DNA from: Saprospiraceae bacterium
GTDB taxonomy: Bacteria > Bacteroidota > Bacteroidia > Chitinophagales > Saprospiraceae
Reading direction: 5' to 3'
Length of the DNA stretch: 64,000 nucleotides
Assembly: GCA_020628855.1 (NCBI GenBank)
Contig: JAHDEL010000005.1
Location: 74,032 to 138,031 of the forward strand
Both the position numbers and the translations under genes were made by a program. Positions 19,482-27,645 of the stretch are shown one piece after another. The notes beneath the pieces are model-generated. The model was not told the DNA's origin. It saw only the letters and a list, made by a program, of their open reading frames with translations, and made no database searches. The stretch's first letter is position 1. Each line of letters opens with the position of its first letter.

Positions 19482-20365
19482 TAATTTCTTTTGTCCAAGC
19501 CCCAGGATAGTTTATTCCTGATGGTCTTCATAAAACTTTCATCCTTTAGACTGATCATCTTAGTGTCAAAGTCACCTTTTTTGAGTGTTAAAATGTCACT
19601 TTGCGTAATTGTCTCGAATCTAGAGTCTAAAGTACACATAAATGAGTCTGCACGGCCGTCAACTTCTAATCTTAACTCTACACTGTCTGGAAGTACCATC
19701 GGTCTGACATTCAGATTGTGCGGAGCAACTGGTGTCACTACGATATTTCCCGAGCCAGGGTAGACGATTGGGCCACCACAACTCAGCGAATATCCAGTAG
19801 AGCCTGTAGCTGTGCTGACAATTAATCCATCTGCCCAATAACTATTCATCTCCTCTCCATTCAGATAAGTATGGATTGTTATCATTGATGAGGTATCTTT
19901 CTTGTGAATGGTAAAATCATTCAACGCATAGGGAAAGTCAGCAAAAAGTGCTCTTTCAGTTTTGAGCTCTAGCATACTCCTCTTTTCCAATGTGTAGTTT
20001 TCAGAATGCCATAGCTCTATTGCTTCTTTGATCTTTGTATTTTCAATTGAAGCTAGAAACCCTAATCTCCCCATATTGATACCTAATATTGGGATAGCGC
20101 CATTGCGAATCCACTTAGCAGCATTAAGTATTGTACCATCTCCTCCCAATGAAAATAACGCTTTGAACTGTTCTTTACTTGGGTCGTCAATGCTTCTAAT
20201 AGTATACGCTTCAAAGTATGACTTCGTTGCAAGTAATTCATAATATTCTGCAGAGGTAGCTATCTGATACCCCAATTGAGTTAAGGTATCGACCAGTGTA
20301 TGGACATAGGTATCGTCCTTCTCTTTCAGACGTTGTCCGTATATGAGAACCTTTTGAGTCGACAT
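19481..20365 (-). CDS. nadK: NAD kinase
   Basis: The 294-residue enzyme phosphorylates NAD to NADP. It carries the family signature LGGDGTILNAAK (about residues 73-84, with the GGDG loop), the LNDFTIHKK motif near residue 170, and the glycine-rich DGLIVSTATGSTGYSLSCGG near residue 200, all needed for NAD and ATP binding. Length is normal. A strong hairpin with a T-tract ends less than 10 bases upstream of the ATG, so the transcript that carries nadK must start very close to the gene or read through that hairpin. A hypothetical membrane protein is coupled at its 3' end. Confidence 0.95.
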   Translation of the reverse strand: MSTQKVLIYGQRLKEKDDTYVHTLVDTLTQLGYQIATSAEYYELLATKSYFEAYTIRSIDDPSKEQFKALFSLGGDGTILNAAKWIRNGAIPILGINMGRLGFLASIENTKIKEAIELWHSENYTLEKRSMLELKTERALFADFPYALNDFTIHKKDTSSMITIHTYLNGEEMNSYWADGLIVSTATGSTGYSLSCGGPIVYPGSGNIVVTPVAPHNLNVRPMVLPDSVELRLEVDGRADSFMCTLDSRFETITQSDILTLKKGDFDTKMISLKDESFMKTIRNKLSWGLDKRN

Positions 20366-20369
20366 AGAA

Positions 20370-20402
20370 CAAAAATAGAGTTATTATTTCTAATAACTCT
20401 AT
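20370..20402 (-). terminator. Hairpin plus T-tract after the 20432-20836 gene, also holding a -7 box
   Basis: Arms ATAGAGTTATT (20375-20385) and AATAACTCTAT (20392-20402) pair perfectly over 11 bp around a 6-base loop. On the minus strand the stem is followed by TTTTTG, as in an intrinsic terminator for the upstream small secreted gene. The minus-strand bases 20377-20370 also spell TATTTTTG, an exact TAnnTTTG -7 element, ending 4 bases before the nadK ATG at 20365. Terminator is the better-supported reading. Confidence 0.65.
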
Positions 20403-20431
20403 CCTCTATTTTGTTTGTTTTTTCTCTGTGT

Positions 20432-20836
20432 TTAGAGGTGTTTTTTTAACACGTAAGCTATCACAGGTTCTTCAGTTTCGTTCGAGATGAGGTGTAGCTT
20501 GTAAAGACCACGCTCAAAATTTTTCATATTAATGTAGAGATTGTTAGTAAATACAGGCAATCTTTTGAGGTAGAGCTTTTCTCTTTTGTAGATTTCGATA
20601 TATTCGACAATCTCTCCTGTTGAGAATACGAGCTCACTATTATTTGTGTTATAGCCGACTCGAGAGAATTGTATAGAGTTTTCTTCGCTCATTACGGAGA
20701 AATACAAATCATCTGTATCATGTAGTATTTGTGGAGATTCTTGTTCTGATTGAGTGTTTTGTTCTGTTGCTGCCTGTGCATTAATTGTTACTGAATAGCA
20801 CAGAAAACTTAGCATAAAAAGTGTTAGTACTCTCAT
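20432..20836 (-). CDS. Small secreted protein resembling a lone T9SS-type C-terminal sandwich
   Basis: This 134-residue protein has a signal peptide (MRVLTLFMLSFLCYSVTINA) and a Gln/Glu-rich spacer. It ends in a compact beta-sandwich whose order resembles a T9SS sorting domain: IEIYKREKLYLKRLPVFTNN, then YINMKNFERGLYKLHLIS, then a terminal basic strand YVLKKHL. In sorting domains the comparable elements are I-x-D-x-x-G-R, D-L-S-x-L-x-x-G-x-Y and a closing K-hydrophobic strand. Here there is no cargo domain in front. No named family is recognised. A terminator hairpin follows. Confidence 0.6.
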   Translation of the reverse strand: MRVLTLFMLSFLCYSVTINAQAATEQNTQSEQESPQILHDTDDLYFSVMSEENSIQFSRVGYNTNNSELVFSTGEIVEYIEIYKREKLYLKRLPVFTNNLYINMKNFERGLYKLHLISNETEEPVIAYVLKKHL

Positions 20837-20943
20837 TTCTTCAAATATTTCATCGGTTTTCTAAAAAGTCGTCTTGGGGCTATTATCAAATAAAGGTAGC
20901 GAAATATTACACATATTACAAATTTATTTAATATGTAATTGTG

Positions 20944-23913
20944 TTAATATCTTTCATCACTGACGTAGGGAAGTTTCTGCATGCGAATTACTTCCATGCT
21001 TGGAAAGTCGAAGTCTAGGACGATCTTACCTGTGATGAGGTAGACTCCTTTTCCCCGAAAGGGGTATCGTGCTAGACTTGGTGGAAAGTGAGTAGAGTCG
21101 AAGAAGTGTCCTGCTTCATCGAGCCAAGTTCCGAAATTCATCAACTTTTTATTGACTGTTGTTACATTCTTACGTGCTACATAGTAACCGACCATATTGA
21201 CGACTTGCTGAGCATGTGCTTTCATCTGATTAGCAGAGATGTGTTTGGGCAGTTTTTCCTTAACAAGAGCAAAAGGTGAGCAGAGTGGGAAGCCTAGTAA
21301 CTCTATTTCGTCGAAGGCTTGTTCATGAGGACCTTCAGCAAGTATTGGCAGTTCGTAGTGGGTACTTTCTGAATCGAAGAGTCTGCCGACGGCTGCTTGC
21401 TGCTTAACCATAGGGTTGTGGACAGCATTCTTTTCCCACATGAGCTCGTATTTGTTCTGTCCGGTGAATCGAAATGCTCCAATTCTGATGAGAATCTCTA
21501 GTTGTTCGCGCGAGATATCTACTCTAGTGACAAACTCATCAAGGCTTTGGTACGCTCCATTGTCTAGTCTTTCTTGAATGATAGTCTTTGCGACCTTTCT
21601 TTCTAGTTCTGAAATATGTACGAAGCCGATATAGATTGTGGTATCATAAATATTGGTCAGATAGGTGCTGTGATTGACGCAGGGTGCTTCGATGTTTGCC
21701 CCTGACATCCTTGCTTCATGGACATAGAGTTCGGTATTGTAGAAGCCGCCGAAATTGTTGATAACTGCCACCATAAACTCGAGTGGGTAGTAGGTCTTGA
21801 GGTAGAGACTTTGAAAGGACTCTACGGCGAAGCTTGCCGAGTGGGCTTTGCAAAAGGAATAGCCGCTAAAACTAGCTACTTGCCTCCATACCTCATTAGC
21901 AAGTTCGTCCGGATAACCTCTTGCCTTACAGTTGACGAAGTATTTATCTCTGAGTTTTTTGAAAGTGTCGGAGGTTTTCTTCTTGCCAGTCATGATTCTC
22001 CTCAGCACATCTGACTCATCGAGCTCAAGTCCTGCGAAATGGTGTACTATCTTCATCACATCTTCTTGGTAGACCATGACTCCGAATGTCTCTCCAAGGT
22101 GTTGTTCGAAGATAGGGTGGATGTAGGTGAAAGACTCGGGGTGGTGGTAGCGATGAATATATTCTCGCATCATCCCTGATTTGGAGACTCCTGGTCGAAT
22201 GATCGAACTCGCGGCGACAAGGTGTACGTAGTTGTCACAGCCCAGTTTTGTAAGGAGCCCACGCATTGCTGGTGACTCGATGTAGAAGCATCCTATACAG
22301 TACCCAGCTTTGAGCCTTGCTTTGACATTGAGGTCTTCTTTTATCTCTGCCACATTATGGATGTCGACAGCCTTTCCTTGATTTCTGGCTACAAGATTGA
22401 CAGCTTCTTTGATATGTCCCAGACCTCTTTGGCTCAAGATGTCGTATTTATGAAACTCTAGATCTTCGGCACCATACATATCGAAGTGTACTATGGGAAA
22501 CCCCTTTGGCATGAGCTGTAGTGCTGTGTGGTAATTGAGTGGTCTTTCACTGATTAGAATGCCACCAGCATGGATGCTTAGATAATTGGGGAATCCTTCG
22601 ATGAGCTTGCCATATTTAAAGATGTGCTTAGCGTAAGGGTGATGTTTGTCGGTGGCGTGCGGCTCATGGACAATTGTATCGATATCGTTTTTTGGTAAAC
22701 CAAGTACCTTACCCAGCTCTCTAATGATAGACTTACCCTTAAACGTATTATAGGTGGCGAGCAAGGCAGTGTGGTCTCTACCATATCGCTTAAAAATATA
22801 ATCAGTCACATCATCTCGCTCATCCCATGAAAAGTCAATGTCAAAATCAGGCGGTGAACTTCTGTGCGGGTTGATAAATCGTTCGAAGTAGAGATCCAAC
22901 TCGAGTGGATCAACATCAGTAATATAGAGATTATAAGCAACAATAGAATTGGCTCCACTACCTCTACCTACATGATGATAACCTGCAGTGTGAGCATAGC
23001 GAATGATATCCCAGGTGATGAGAAAATAAGGTGAGTATCCGAGCTTGGCAATTACTTTTAGCTCAGCTAGAGTTCGATCCATTGCTTTTTTGTTTCGCTG
23101 TCCATAGCGACGGATACAACCATTAATTGCTAACTTATTGAGCAAAGTCATATCTCCTTGTTTGCTTCCGGTGAATGTCTTTCTATTATTACTTTTTGCG
23201 GAAGACATCTCGAAAGTGCAAGACTCTAAGAGGGTGTTAGTATTGTCAACAATCTGAGGATATTGCTGAAATATCTTTTGTATTTCGTCAGGCGAATAAC
23301 AGTACTCTGAAGCATTGGCACAATAGTTATTTTCTAGTTTGCCAAGGACAGTATTCAGGTCTATACACCGCAATAACTTATGTGTCTTGTAGCCATCCTG
23401 ATCGGCAAATGTAATTGGTGCAAAGACAACCAACTTGTCTAAAAAATTCTTCAGGTATGAGGTGTAGAGCTTGTTGACTTCTGTGGGTCTGACACCAATA
23501 AACTCATGATCACGTAGATGCTTTATTCCTTTTGGTATAGATCGATAGATGATATAAGTATGCTCCAATGGTGGAGCTTCGACAGGCAGCAATTCTTTGT
23601 TTAATGATGCTGAGGTAAGTAGACCATTCAGCTCGCGAATGCCTTCTGCATTCTTTGCTATGCCTGTGTAGAGATATTGACTATGGTCAATTTTAGAACT
23701 TGTGGGATCTTGGAATTGCCGAAACTCAACTCCATATATAGGAGTTACTCCGAGTTTGGTACATGCTTGATAGAATGCATAACTACATGATGTATTATTG
23801 ATGTCAGTGAGGGCAAGACGACGAATACCCTTAGACACTGCTAACGCTACCAGTTGTTCGGGCGATAGAGTGCCATACTTTAGTGAGTAGTAAGAGTGAC
23901 AAGCTAAGTGCAT
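20944..23913 (-). CDS. DNA polymerase III alpha subunit, short error-prone type (DnaE2/ImuC-like)
   Basis: The start is the ATG at 23913 (MHLACHSYYSL), giving 989 residues, clearly shorter than the main replicative DnaE. Order: PHP domain (1-200), polymerase core with the catalytic acidic block SSPPDFDIDFSWDERDDV, a region with GRGSGANSIVAYNL, helix-hairpin-helix near residue 800 (SLDEFVTRVDISREQLEILI), and a C-terminal OB-like domain. In the PHP domain the metal-binding HxH and TDH positions read HLACHS and LTDINN, so PHP exonuclease activity is unlikely. Length and degenerate PHP fit the second, mutagenesis-type DnaE; no imuA/imuB or lexA partner is nearby. A role in damage tolerance is inferred. 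Confidence 0.85.
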   Translation of the reverse strand: MHLACHSYYSLKYGTLSPEQLVALAVSKGIRRLALTDINNTSCSYAFYQACTKLGVTPIYGVEFRQFQDPTSSKIDHSQYLYTGIAKNAEGIRELNGLLTSASLNKELLPVEAPPLEHTYIIYRSIPKGIKHLRDHEFIGVRPTEVNKLYTSYLKNFLDKLVVFAPITFADQDGYKTHKLLRCIDLNTVLGKLENNYCANASEYCYSPDEIQKIFQQYPQIVDNTNTLLESCTFEMSSAKSNNRKTFTGSKQGDMTLLNKLAINGCIRRYGQRNKKAMDRTLAELKVIAKLGYSPYFLITWDIIRYAHTAGYHHVGRGSGANSIVAYNLYITDVDPLELDLYFERFINPHRSSPPDFDIDFSWDERDDVTDYIFKRYGRDHTALLATYNTFKGKSIIRELGKVLGLPKNDIDTIVHEPHATDKHHPYAKHIFKYGKLIEGFPNYLSIHAGGILISERPLNYHTALQLMPKGFPIVHFDMYGAEDLEFHKYDILSQRGLGHIKEAVNLVARNQGKAVDIHNVAEIKEDLNVKARLKAGYCIGCFYIESPAMRGLLTKLGCDNYVHLVAASSIIRPGVSKSGMMREYIHRYHHPESFTYIHPIFEQHLGETFGVMVYQEDVMKIVHHFAGLELDESDVLRRIMTGKKKTSDTFKKLRDKYFVNCKARGYPDELANEVWRQVASFSGYSFCKAHSASFAVESFQSLYLKTYYPLEFMVAVINNFGGFYNTELYVHEARMSGANIEAPCVNHSTYLTNIYDTTIYIGFVHISELERKVAKTIIQERLDNGAYQSLDEFVTRVDISREQLEILIRIGAFRFTGQNKYELMWEKNAVHNPMVKQQAAVGRLFDSESTHYELPILAEGPHEQAFDEIELLGFPLCSPFALVKEKLPKHISANQMKAHAQQVVNMVGYYVARKNVTTVNKKLMNFGTWLDEAGHFFDSTHFPPSLARYPFRGKGVYLITGKIVLDFDFPSMEVIRMQKLPYVSDERY

Positions 23914-23928
23914 AGACGAATAATACAA

Positions 23929-23936
23929 CAAAAATA
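23929..23936 (-). promoter_or_regulatory. Candidate -7 promoter box of the dnaE-like gene
   Basis: On the minus strand these bases read TATTTTTG, an exact TAnnTTTG -7 element, 15 bases upstream of the chosen ATG at 23913. A TTG at the -33 distance is not evident. The box lies just outside the coding start, which favours that ATG over the upstream TTG. Confidence 0.35.
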
Positions 23937-23984
23937 TGCTGAAAAAATCGACATAACATAAAAATGCTCTTTTTTTTGTTGAAT

Positions 23985-24018
23985 TTTGTGCACTATATTG
24001 ATAAACACCTTACTTTTG
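23985..24018 (+). promoter_or_regulatory. Promoter of the MerC-HupE-LytS-LytTR operon
   Basis: TTTG at 23985-23988 and TACTTTTG at 24011-24018 are separated by 22 bases, within the 17-23 range known for Bacteroidota sigma-A promoters (TTG ... TAnnTTTG). Transcription would begin near 24025, about 15 bases before the ATG at 24040. This rules out the upstream in-frame TTG at 23986 as the translation start. Confidence 0.6.
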
Positions 24019-24039
24019 AAACACTGTTGCAAAAAGTTA

Positions 24040-24411
24040 ATGTTTACAAGAATTAGGAAAGACATCATCGGGTTATCGGCTTCGCTACTGTGCTCAGTGC
24101 ACTGCATGGCTCTACCCGTTATGCTGATATGGTTTGGCGTTGATACGAACATGATGCACAATCATATTTTTGATATGATTTTCTTAGTAATAGGAATAAT
24201 CTTTATTGCTACTTCTATAGTACCTAGCATTAAGAAGACAGGACATGTTGGACTAATCTTACTTACTGCCGTAGGCTTTCTCAGTTTTATCACATCATTC
24301 TTCTTAGCTTCTGCAGCAGCTCATATTGCTTTTGCAATAGGTGGATTAGCATGGGCTACTGCGCACTTCATCAATATCGCTTTGCATAAGAAAGCAATTC
24401 CTGTAGTATAA
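24040..24411 (+). CDS. MerC-domain membrane protein
   Basis: Read from the ATG at 24040, the protein has 123 residues and four membrane helices. The first carries the MerC hallmark SLLCSVHCMALPV (about residues 15-27), with the paired cysteines that in mercury-resistance MerC bind and pass a soft metal ion across the membrane. No merA, merR or merP is nearby. MerC-like proteins in Bacteroidota often occur outside mercury operons, so the ion may be another metal. The stop lies 2 bases before the HupE gene. Confidence 0.82.
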   Translation: MFTRIRKDIIGLSASLLCSVHCMALPVMLIWFGVDTNMMHNHIFDMIFLVIGIIFIATSIVPSIKKTGHVGLILLTAVGFLSFITSFFLASAAAHIAFAIGGLAWATAHFINIALHKKAIPVV

Positions 24412-24413
24412 TT

Positions 24414-24980
24414 ATGGATCTCCTCTGGCTATGGATCAAGCAAGGTATTGGTCATATTATGGATATTGAAGCCTATGACCATCTACTCTACATACTTGCA
24501 CTAGCCTTACCATTTCTACATAAGAAACTCAAACCACTTATCATCCATATCACGGCTTTTACGATAGGCCATAGCTCAGCATTGGTGATTGCTGCCTTAG
24601 GTAACACCCCAGTGACACAGCAGTGGGTAGAAATAGGTATTCTATCCTCAATAATTATAACATGTATAGCCAATATTGCTATTCCTAACCAGCAAACAAA
24701 GCGCTTGACTTACTTAGTGACACTCATCATTGGGTTAATTCATGGTCTTGGTTTTGGCAACTACTTCAGAGCAATGCATGGTGGATTTAACTCAGAGTTT
24801 TTCATAAGCTTAGCAGGGTTTAATATAGGTGTGGAAATAGCACAACTCATTATAGTGTTGATTGCGTATCTATTAGTTCAGTGGTTAGAAAAAGCAGCTG
24901 TCGTTGACAATAAAAGATTTATCAGAACTTCGAGCGTTATACTAATGTGCATCGCATCTTGGTTATTGTATAAATTGTGA
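24414..24980 (+). CDS. HupE/UreJ-family membrane protein
   Basis: The 188-residue protein has about six membrane helices. It contains the family landmarks GIGHIMDIEAYDHLLYILAL near the N terminus and IGLIHGLGFGNYF around residue 105, where His and Asp residues inside the membrane are thought to bind nickel or another divalent metal. HupE and UreJ are nickel permeases; no hydrogenase or urease is in the window, so the ion is uncertain. It is sandwiched between MerC (2 bases) and the sensor kinase (GTG overlapping this stop), which supports a metal-related operon. Confidence 0.82.
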   Translation: MDLLWLWIKQGIGHIMDIEAYDHLLYILALALPFLHKKLKPLIIHITAFTIGHSSALVIAALGNTPVTQQWVEIGILSSIIITCIANIAIPNQQTKRLTYLVTLIIGLIHGLGFGNYFRAMHGGFNSEFFISLAGFNIGVEIAQLIIVLIAYLLVQWLEKAAVVDNKRFIRTSSVILMCIASWLLYKL

Positions 24981-26929
24981 TCATCGCTTTGAGAGCTGCA
25001 CTCATTTTATTCTTATTGATTACGAATGCATACCGGGTCTATTCTCAGGAATGTAAACTGCTTGTTGCCAAGTCATCACTGCGGGCTGCCGTAATGGATC
25101 AGTCCCAATGCATTTGGTATCTAGATGCTGCAGGAAGATTATATAAGCATAACAGCATCCTTGAGCATACAATAGAAGGAATTCCTAAAATGCAACAATT
25201 GCTGCATGCAAATGGTGATCTCATTGTGCATGATGGTCAGGAAATTTTTCAAATTATTGGTGATGATATAGAAAGCATAGTCAAATTTTCACAAGCTCCA
25301 ATACAAGCCATATTTGCAAGAAATGCACAGGATATAATAATTCTTGGCAACCATAAACTCTATCATTACTACAAGGGTAACCTTGACCAATGTAGCCAAC
25401 AGATTAACTCTAATCAGTTCAACAGTCATTTGCCTACAAAGGCATATCCATTTTTAGACCAATGGTATCTACTATCTGGAGGAAAAGTGAGTAGAATATG
25501 TGGAAGTCAACCCAGGTCAATTGTGTCAACGGAAGTATTTCTTGATCTAGAAAGCTATCAAGGAGAACTGTATCTTTTGAGTGAGAATGAAGGTCCATTC
25601 ATTGTCGAAGGTCAATCAGTAAGACCATTGACCTCTCATCACACAGCCTTTCCATATGCACAATACCTTAGGGTTGCTGACCAAGGACTCCTACTCTTTG
25701 ATCCTTATTCTTTGCAAGTTGTTAAACACAATGACACCATAGTTCATCAATTACGCACTTCTGAAGAATTAGAACCGGTACAACTCATAGATAATAGTAT
25801 TCTTGCACTCAATACCTCAGGTGTCTCACTATGCAAGTTTGATACTCAGGCAGATGTAGCGATGACACAGTTAGTTAGGCTGAATATAGGAGAAGCCTCA
25901 TTACTTGAAAAGTCAACATTTTTACTTGATGAACCCAAAGTGCTAGAGGCAGAATTAACAAGTACTTATTGGGGAGATGGAGAAAAACCTAAATACTTTT
26001 ATCGGGCTCCTCCCAAATATGATACTTGGCAACCTTGGGATATTATTCAGCCTCTTAGCCTGCAAATAGATCAGGATATCAAGTCTTTTGAATTACAGAA
26101 AATACACAAAGCGAAAGCTGAAAAGTTACTTTCTAAAACAATTACCTTCCAGCACTCTACAAAATCTACTCACCTGCCTTGGCTGATTATTCTTGGATTG
26201 TTGAGTCTTTTGGGCATAGTACTCTTTACATCTGTTAGAAGATATCGCAAAGCCCAAGAGTCTCATCGAGAAAAGATTGCAGCGATTACCTTGCAAAAAC
26301 AATACACTGAGGAGCAACTCAAATCATTACAACTTCAGATGAATCCACATTTTATTTTTAATGTGTTGAATTCAATCCAGGGTCTCATTGCGCTTGGAGA
26401 CAATCAAAAAGCACGTCAGAGCCTCAATAGCTTTTCTCAACTACTCAGGACTATGCTTAATCAATCATCTGAAATGGTAACTAGCCTGAAAGATGAACTT
26501 AGCTTACTAGAAAAATATCTCCAACTCGAGCAACTCTGTAGACCAGACAAGTTTACTCACTCAATAGACACCCATCAGTCACTTGACCTCCATCATACAA
26601 TACCAAGTATGATAATCCAACCATTCCTGGAAAATGCGATAGTGCATGGTATCAGATGGAAAGAATCAAAAGGGCAAATAACTTTAAATATTGTCCCAGA
26701 TGAGGCAGGTGTCAAATGTATTATTGAAGATGACGGTGTGGGCAGGGTATTTGCCGAAAGGCAGGCTAAGTCTGCACATAAATCCATCGGACTCTCTATT
26801 GTAGAGAAGCGCTTGAAGAAGTACTTTAGATTTAATAAAACGATAGACCCGATTCTTTTCGAAGACTTATATGATACTGACGGTCGTGCTAAAGGAACTC
26901 GAGTTACCGTTATAATTCCAATACTATGA
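24977..26929 (+). CDS. LytS-type sensor histidine kinase with propeller-like extracytoplasmic domain
   Basis: The start is a GTG overlapping the HupE stop, giving 650 residues. Order: signal peptide or anchor (1-22, LFLLITNAYRVYSQ); a ~350-residue extracytoplasmic region with repeats such as SQCIWYLDAAGRLYKH that resemble degenerate blades of a two-component propeller; a membrane helix (about 399-420); a coiled linker (EKIAAITLQKQYTEEQLKSL); the His_kinase domain with H458 in MNPHFIFNVLNSIQ; and an ATPase domain (FLENAIVHGIRW, EDDGVGR, GLSIVEKRLKKYF). It should phosphorylate the LytTR regulator encoded next. The signal is unknown; the operon suggests a metal or envelope cue. Confidence 0.88.
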   Translation: MIIALRAALILFLLITNAYRVYSQECKLLVAKSSLRAAVMDQSQCIWYLDAAGRLYKHNSILEHTIEGIPKMQQLLHANGDLIVHDGQEIFQIIGDDIESIVKFSQAPIQAIFARNAQDIIILGNHKLYHYYKGNLDQCSQQINSNQFNSHLPTKAYPFLDQWYLLSGGKVSRICGSQPRSIVSTEVFLDLESYQGELYLLSENEGPFIVEGQSVRPLTSHHTAFPYAQYLRVADQGLLLFDPYSLQVVKHNDTIVHQLRTSEELEPVQLIDNSILALNTSGVSLCKFDTQADVAMTQLVRLNIGEASLLEKSTFLLDEPKVLEAELTSTYWGDGEKPKYFYRAPPKYDTWQPWDIIQPLSLQIDQDIKSFELQKIHKAKAEKLLSKTITFQHSTKSTHLPWLIILGLLSLLGIVLFTSVRRYRKAQESHREKIAAITLQKQYTEEQLKSLQLQMNPHFIFNVLNSIQGLIALGDNQKARQSLNSFSQLLRTMLNQSSEMVTSLKDELSLLEKYLQLEQLCRPDKFTHSIDTHQSLDLHHTIPSMIIQPFLENAIVHGIRWKESKGQITLNIVPDEAGVKCIIEDDGVGRVFAERQAKSAHKSIGLSIVEKRLKKYFRFNKTIDPILFEDLYDTDGRAKGTRVTVIIPIL

Positions 26930-27645
26930 AAGCAGTAATTATTGATGATAATCCATTGGCTATTGCCACATTAAAGGCCGACATAACAACCTATTGCCAA
27001 GATGTAGAGCTAGTAGGTGAGGCAGAAGGGGTATTGGAAGCGGCAAAACTATTGAATCAGGTCAAAGCTGAGCTTTTATTCTTGGATATCCATATGAATA
27101 ATGGGACTGGATTTGACCTTTTGGATATCGTTGAAAAATCACGATACAAAGTCATTTTCACAACAGCTAGCGAAGATTTCGCTTTGAAGGCCTTCGAATA
27201 TGCGGCTGTCGATTATTTGCTTAAGCCAATAGACCCTGAAAGATTACAAGAAGCTGTTGGCAAATCCTTGGAGCTTGGAAAACTTTCCGACGAGCAGATA
27301 AGTATAATGAAGTCAACTTCCCAATCTAAACTAGCCCTAAGTACGACAGAAGAAATTAGAATTGTTGGTATCGAACAAATATTAAGGCTCGAGTCTAGCA
27401 ACAATTACACTACGTTTTATCTAGATGATGGTGAAAAAATTCTTGTTTCAAAAACAATGAAAGAATATGACTTCTTGACTCAGATGCATTTCATGAGAGT
27501 GCATCAATCGCATATAATTAATATGAATAAGGTCAAATCTTTTGTTAGGACAGAAGGAGGATATATCCTCTTAACTGATGGAAGTCATGTGCCAGTATCA
27601 GTCCGCAAAAAGCCTGAGGTCATCAAGGCTTTGCAAATGGATTAA
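26926..27645 (+). CDS. LytTR-family response regulator
   Basis: The 239-residue regulator starts inside the kinase gene (ATGA overlap). Residues 1-120 form a receiver domain with the acidic pocket IIDDNP, phosphoacceptor D54 in LLFLDIHMNNG, and the conserved Lys in YLLKPIDPERL. Residues 140-236 are a LytTR DNA-binding domain (ILRLESSNNYTTFYLDDGEK, MHFMRVHQSHIINMNKVKSF). It is the cognate regulator of the preceding kinase. Its gene ends one base before the convergent ComF gene begins. Confidence 0.93.
   Translation: MKAVIIDDNPLAIATLKADITTYCQDVELVGEAEGVLEAAKLLNQVKAELLFLDIHMNNGTGFDLLDIVEKSRYKVIFTTASEDFALKAFEYAAVDYLLKPIDPERLQEAVGKSLELGKLSDEQISIMKSTSQSKLALSTTEEIRIVGIEQILRLESSNNYTTFYLDDGEKILVSKTMKEYDFLTQMHFMRVHQSHIINMNKVKSFVRTEGGYILLTDGSHVPVSVRKKPEVIKALQMD

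Noticed and set aside
20893..20943. Imperfect inverted repeat downstream of the dnaE-like gene (ATTACACATATT/AATATGTAAT)
   Set aside because: A bulged, AT-only stem without a T-tract; could be chance in AT-rich DNA.
24040..24411. Mercury resistance operon
   Set aside because: MerC alone is present; no merA, merR, merP or merT nearby. HupE and a LytS/LytTR pair follow instead.
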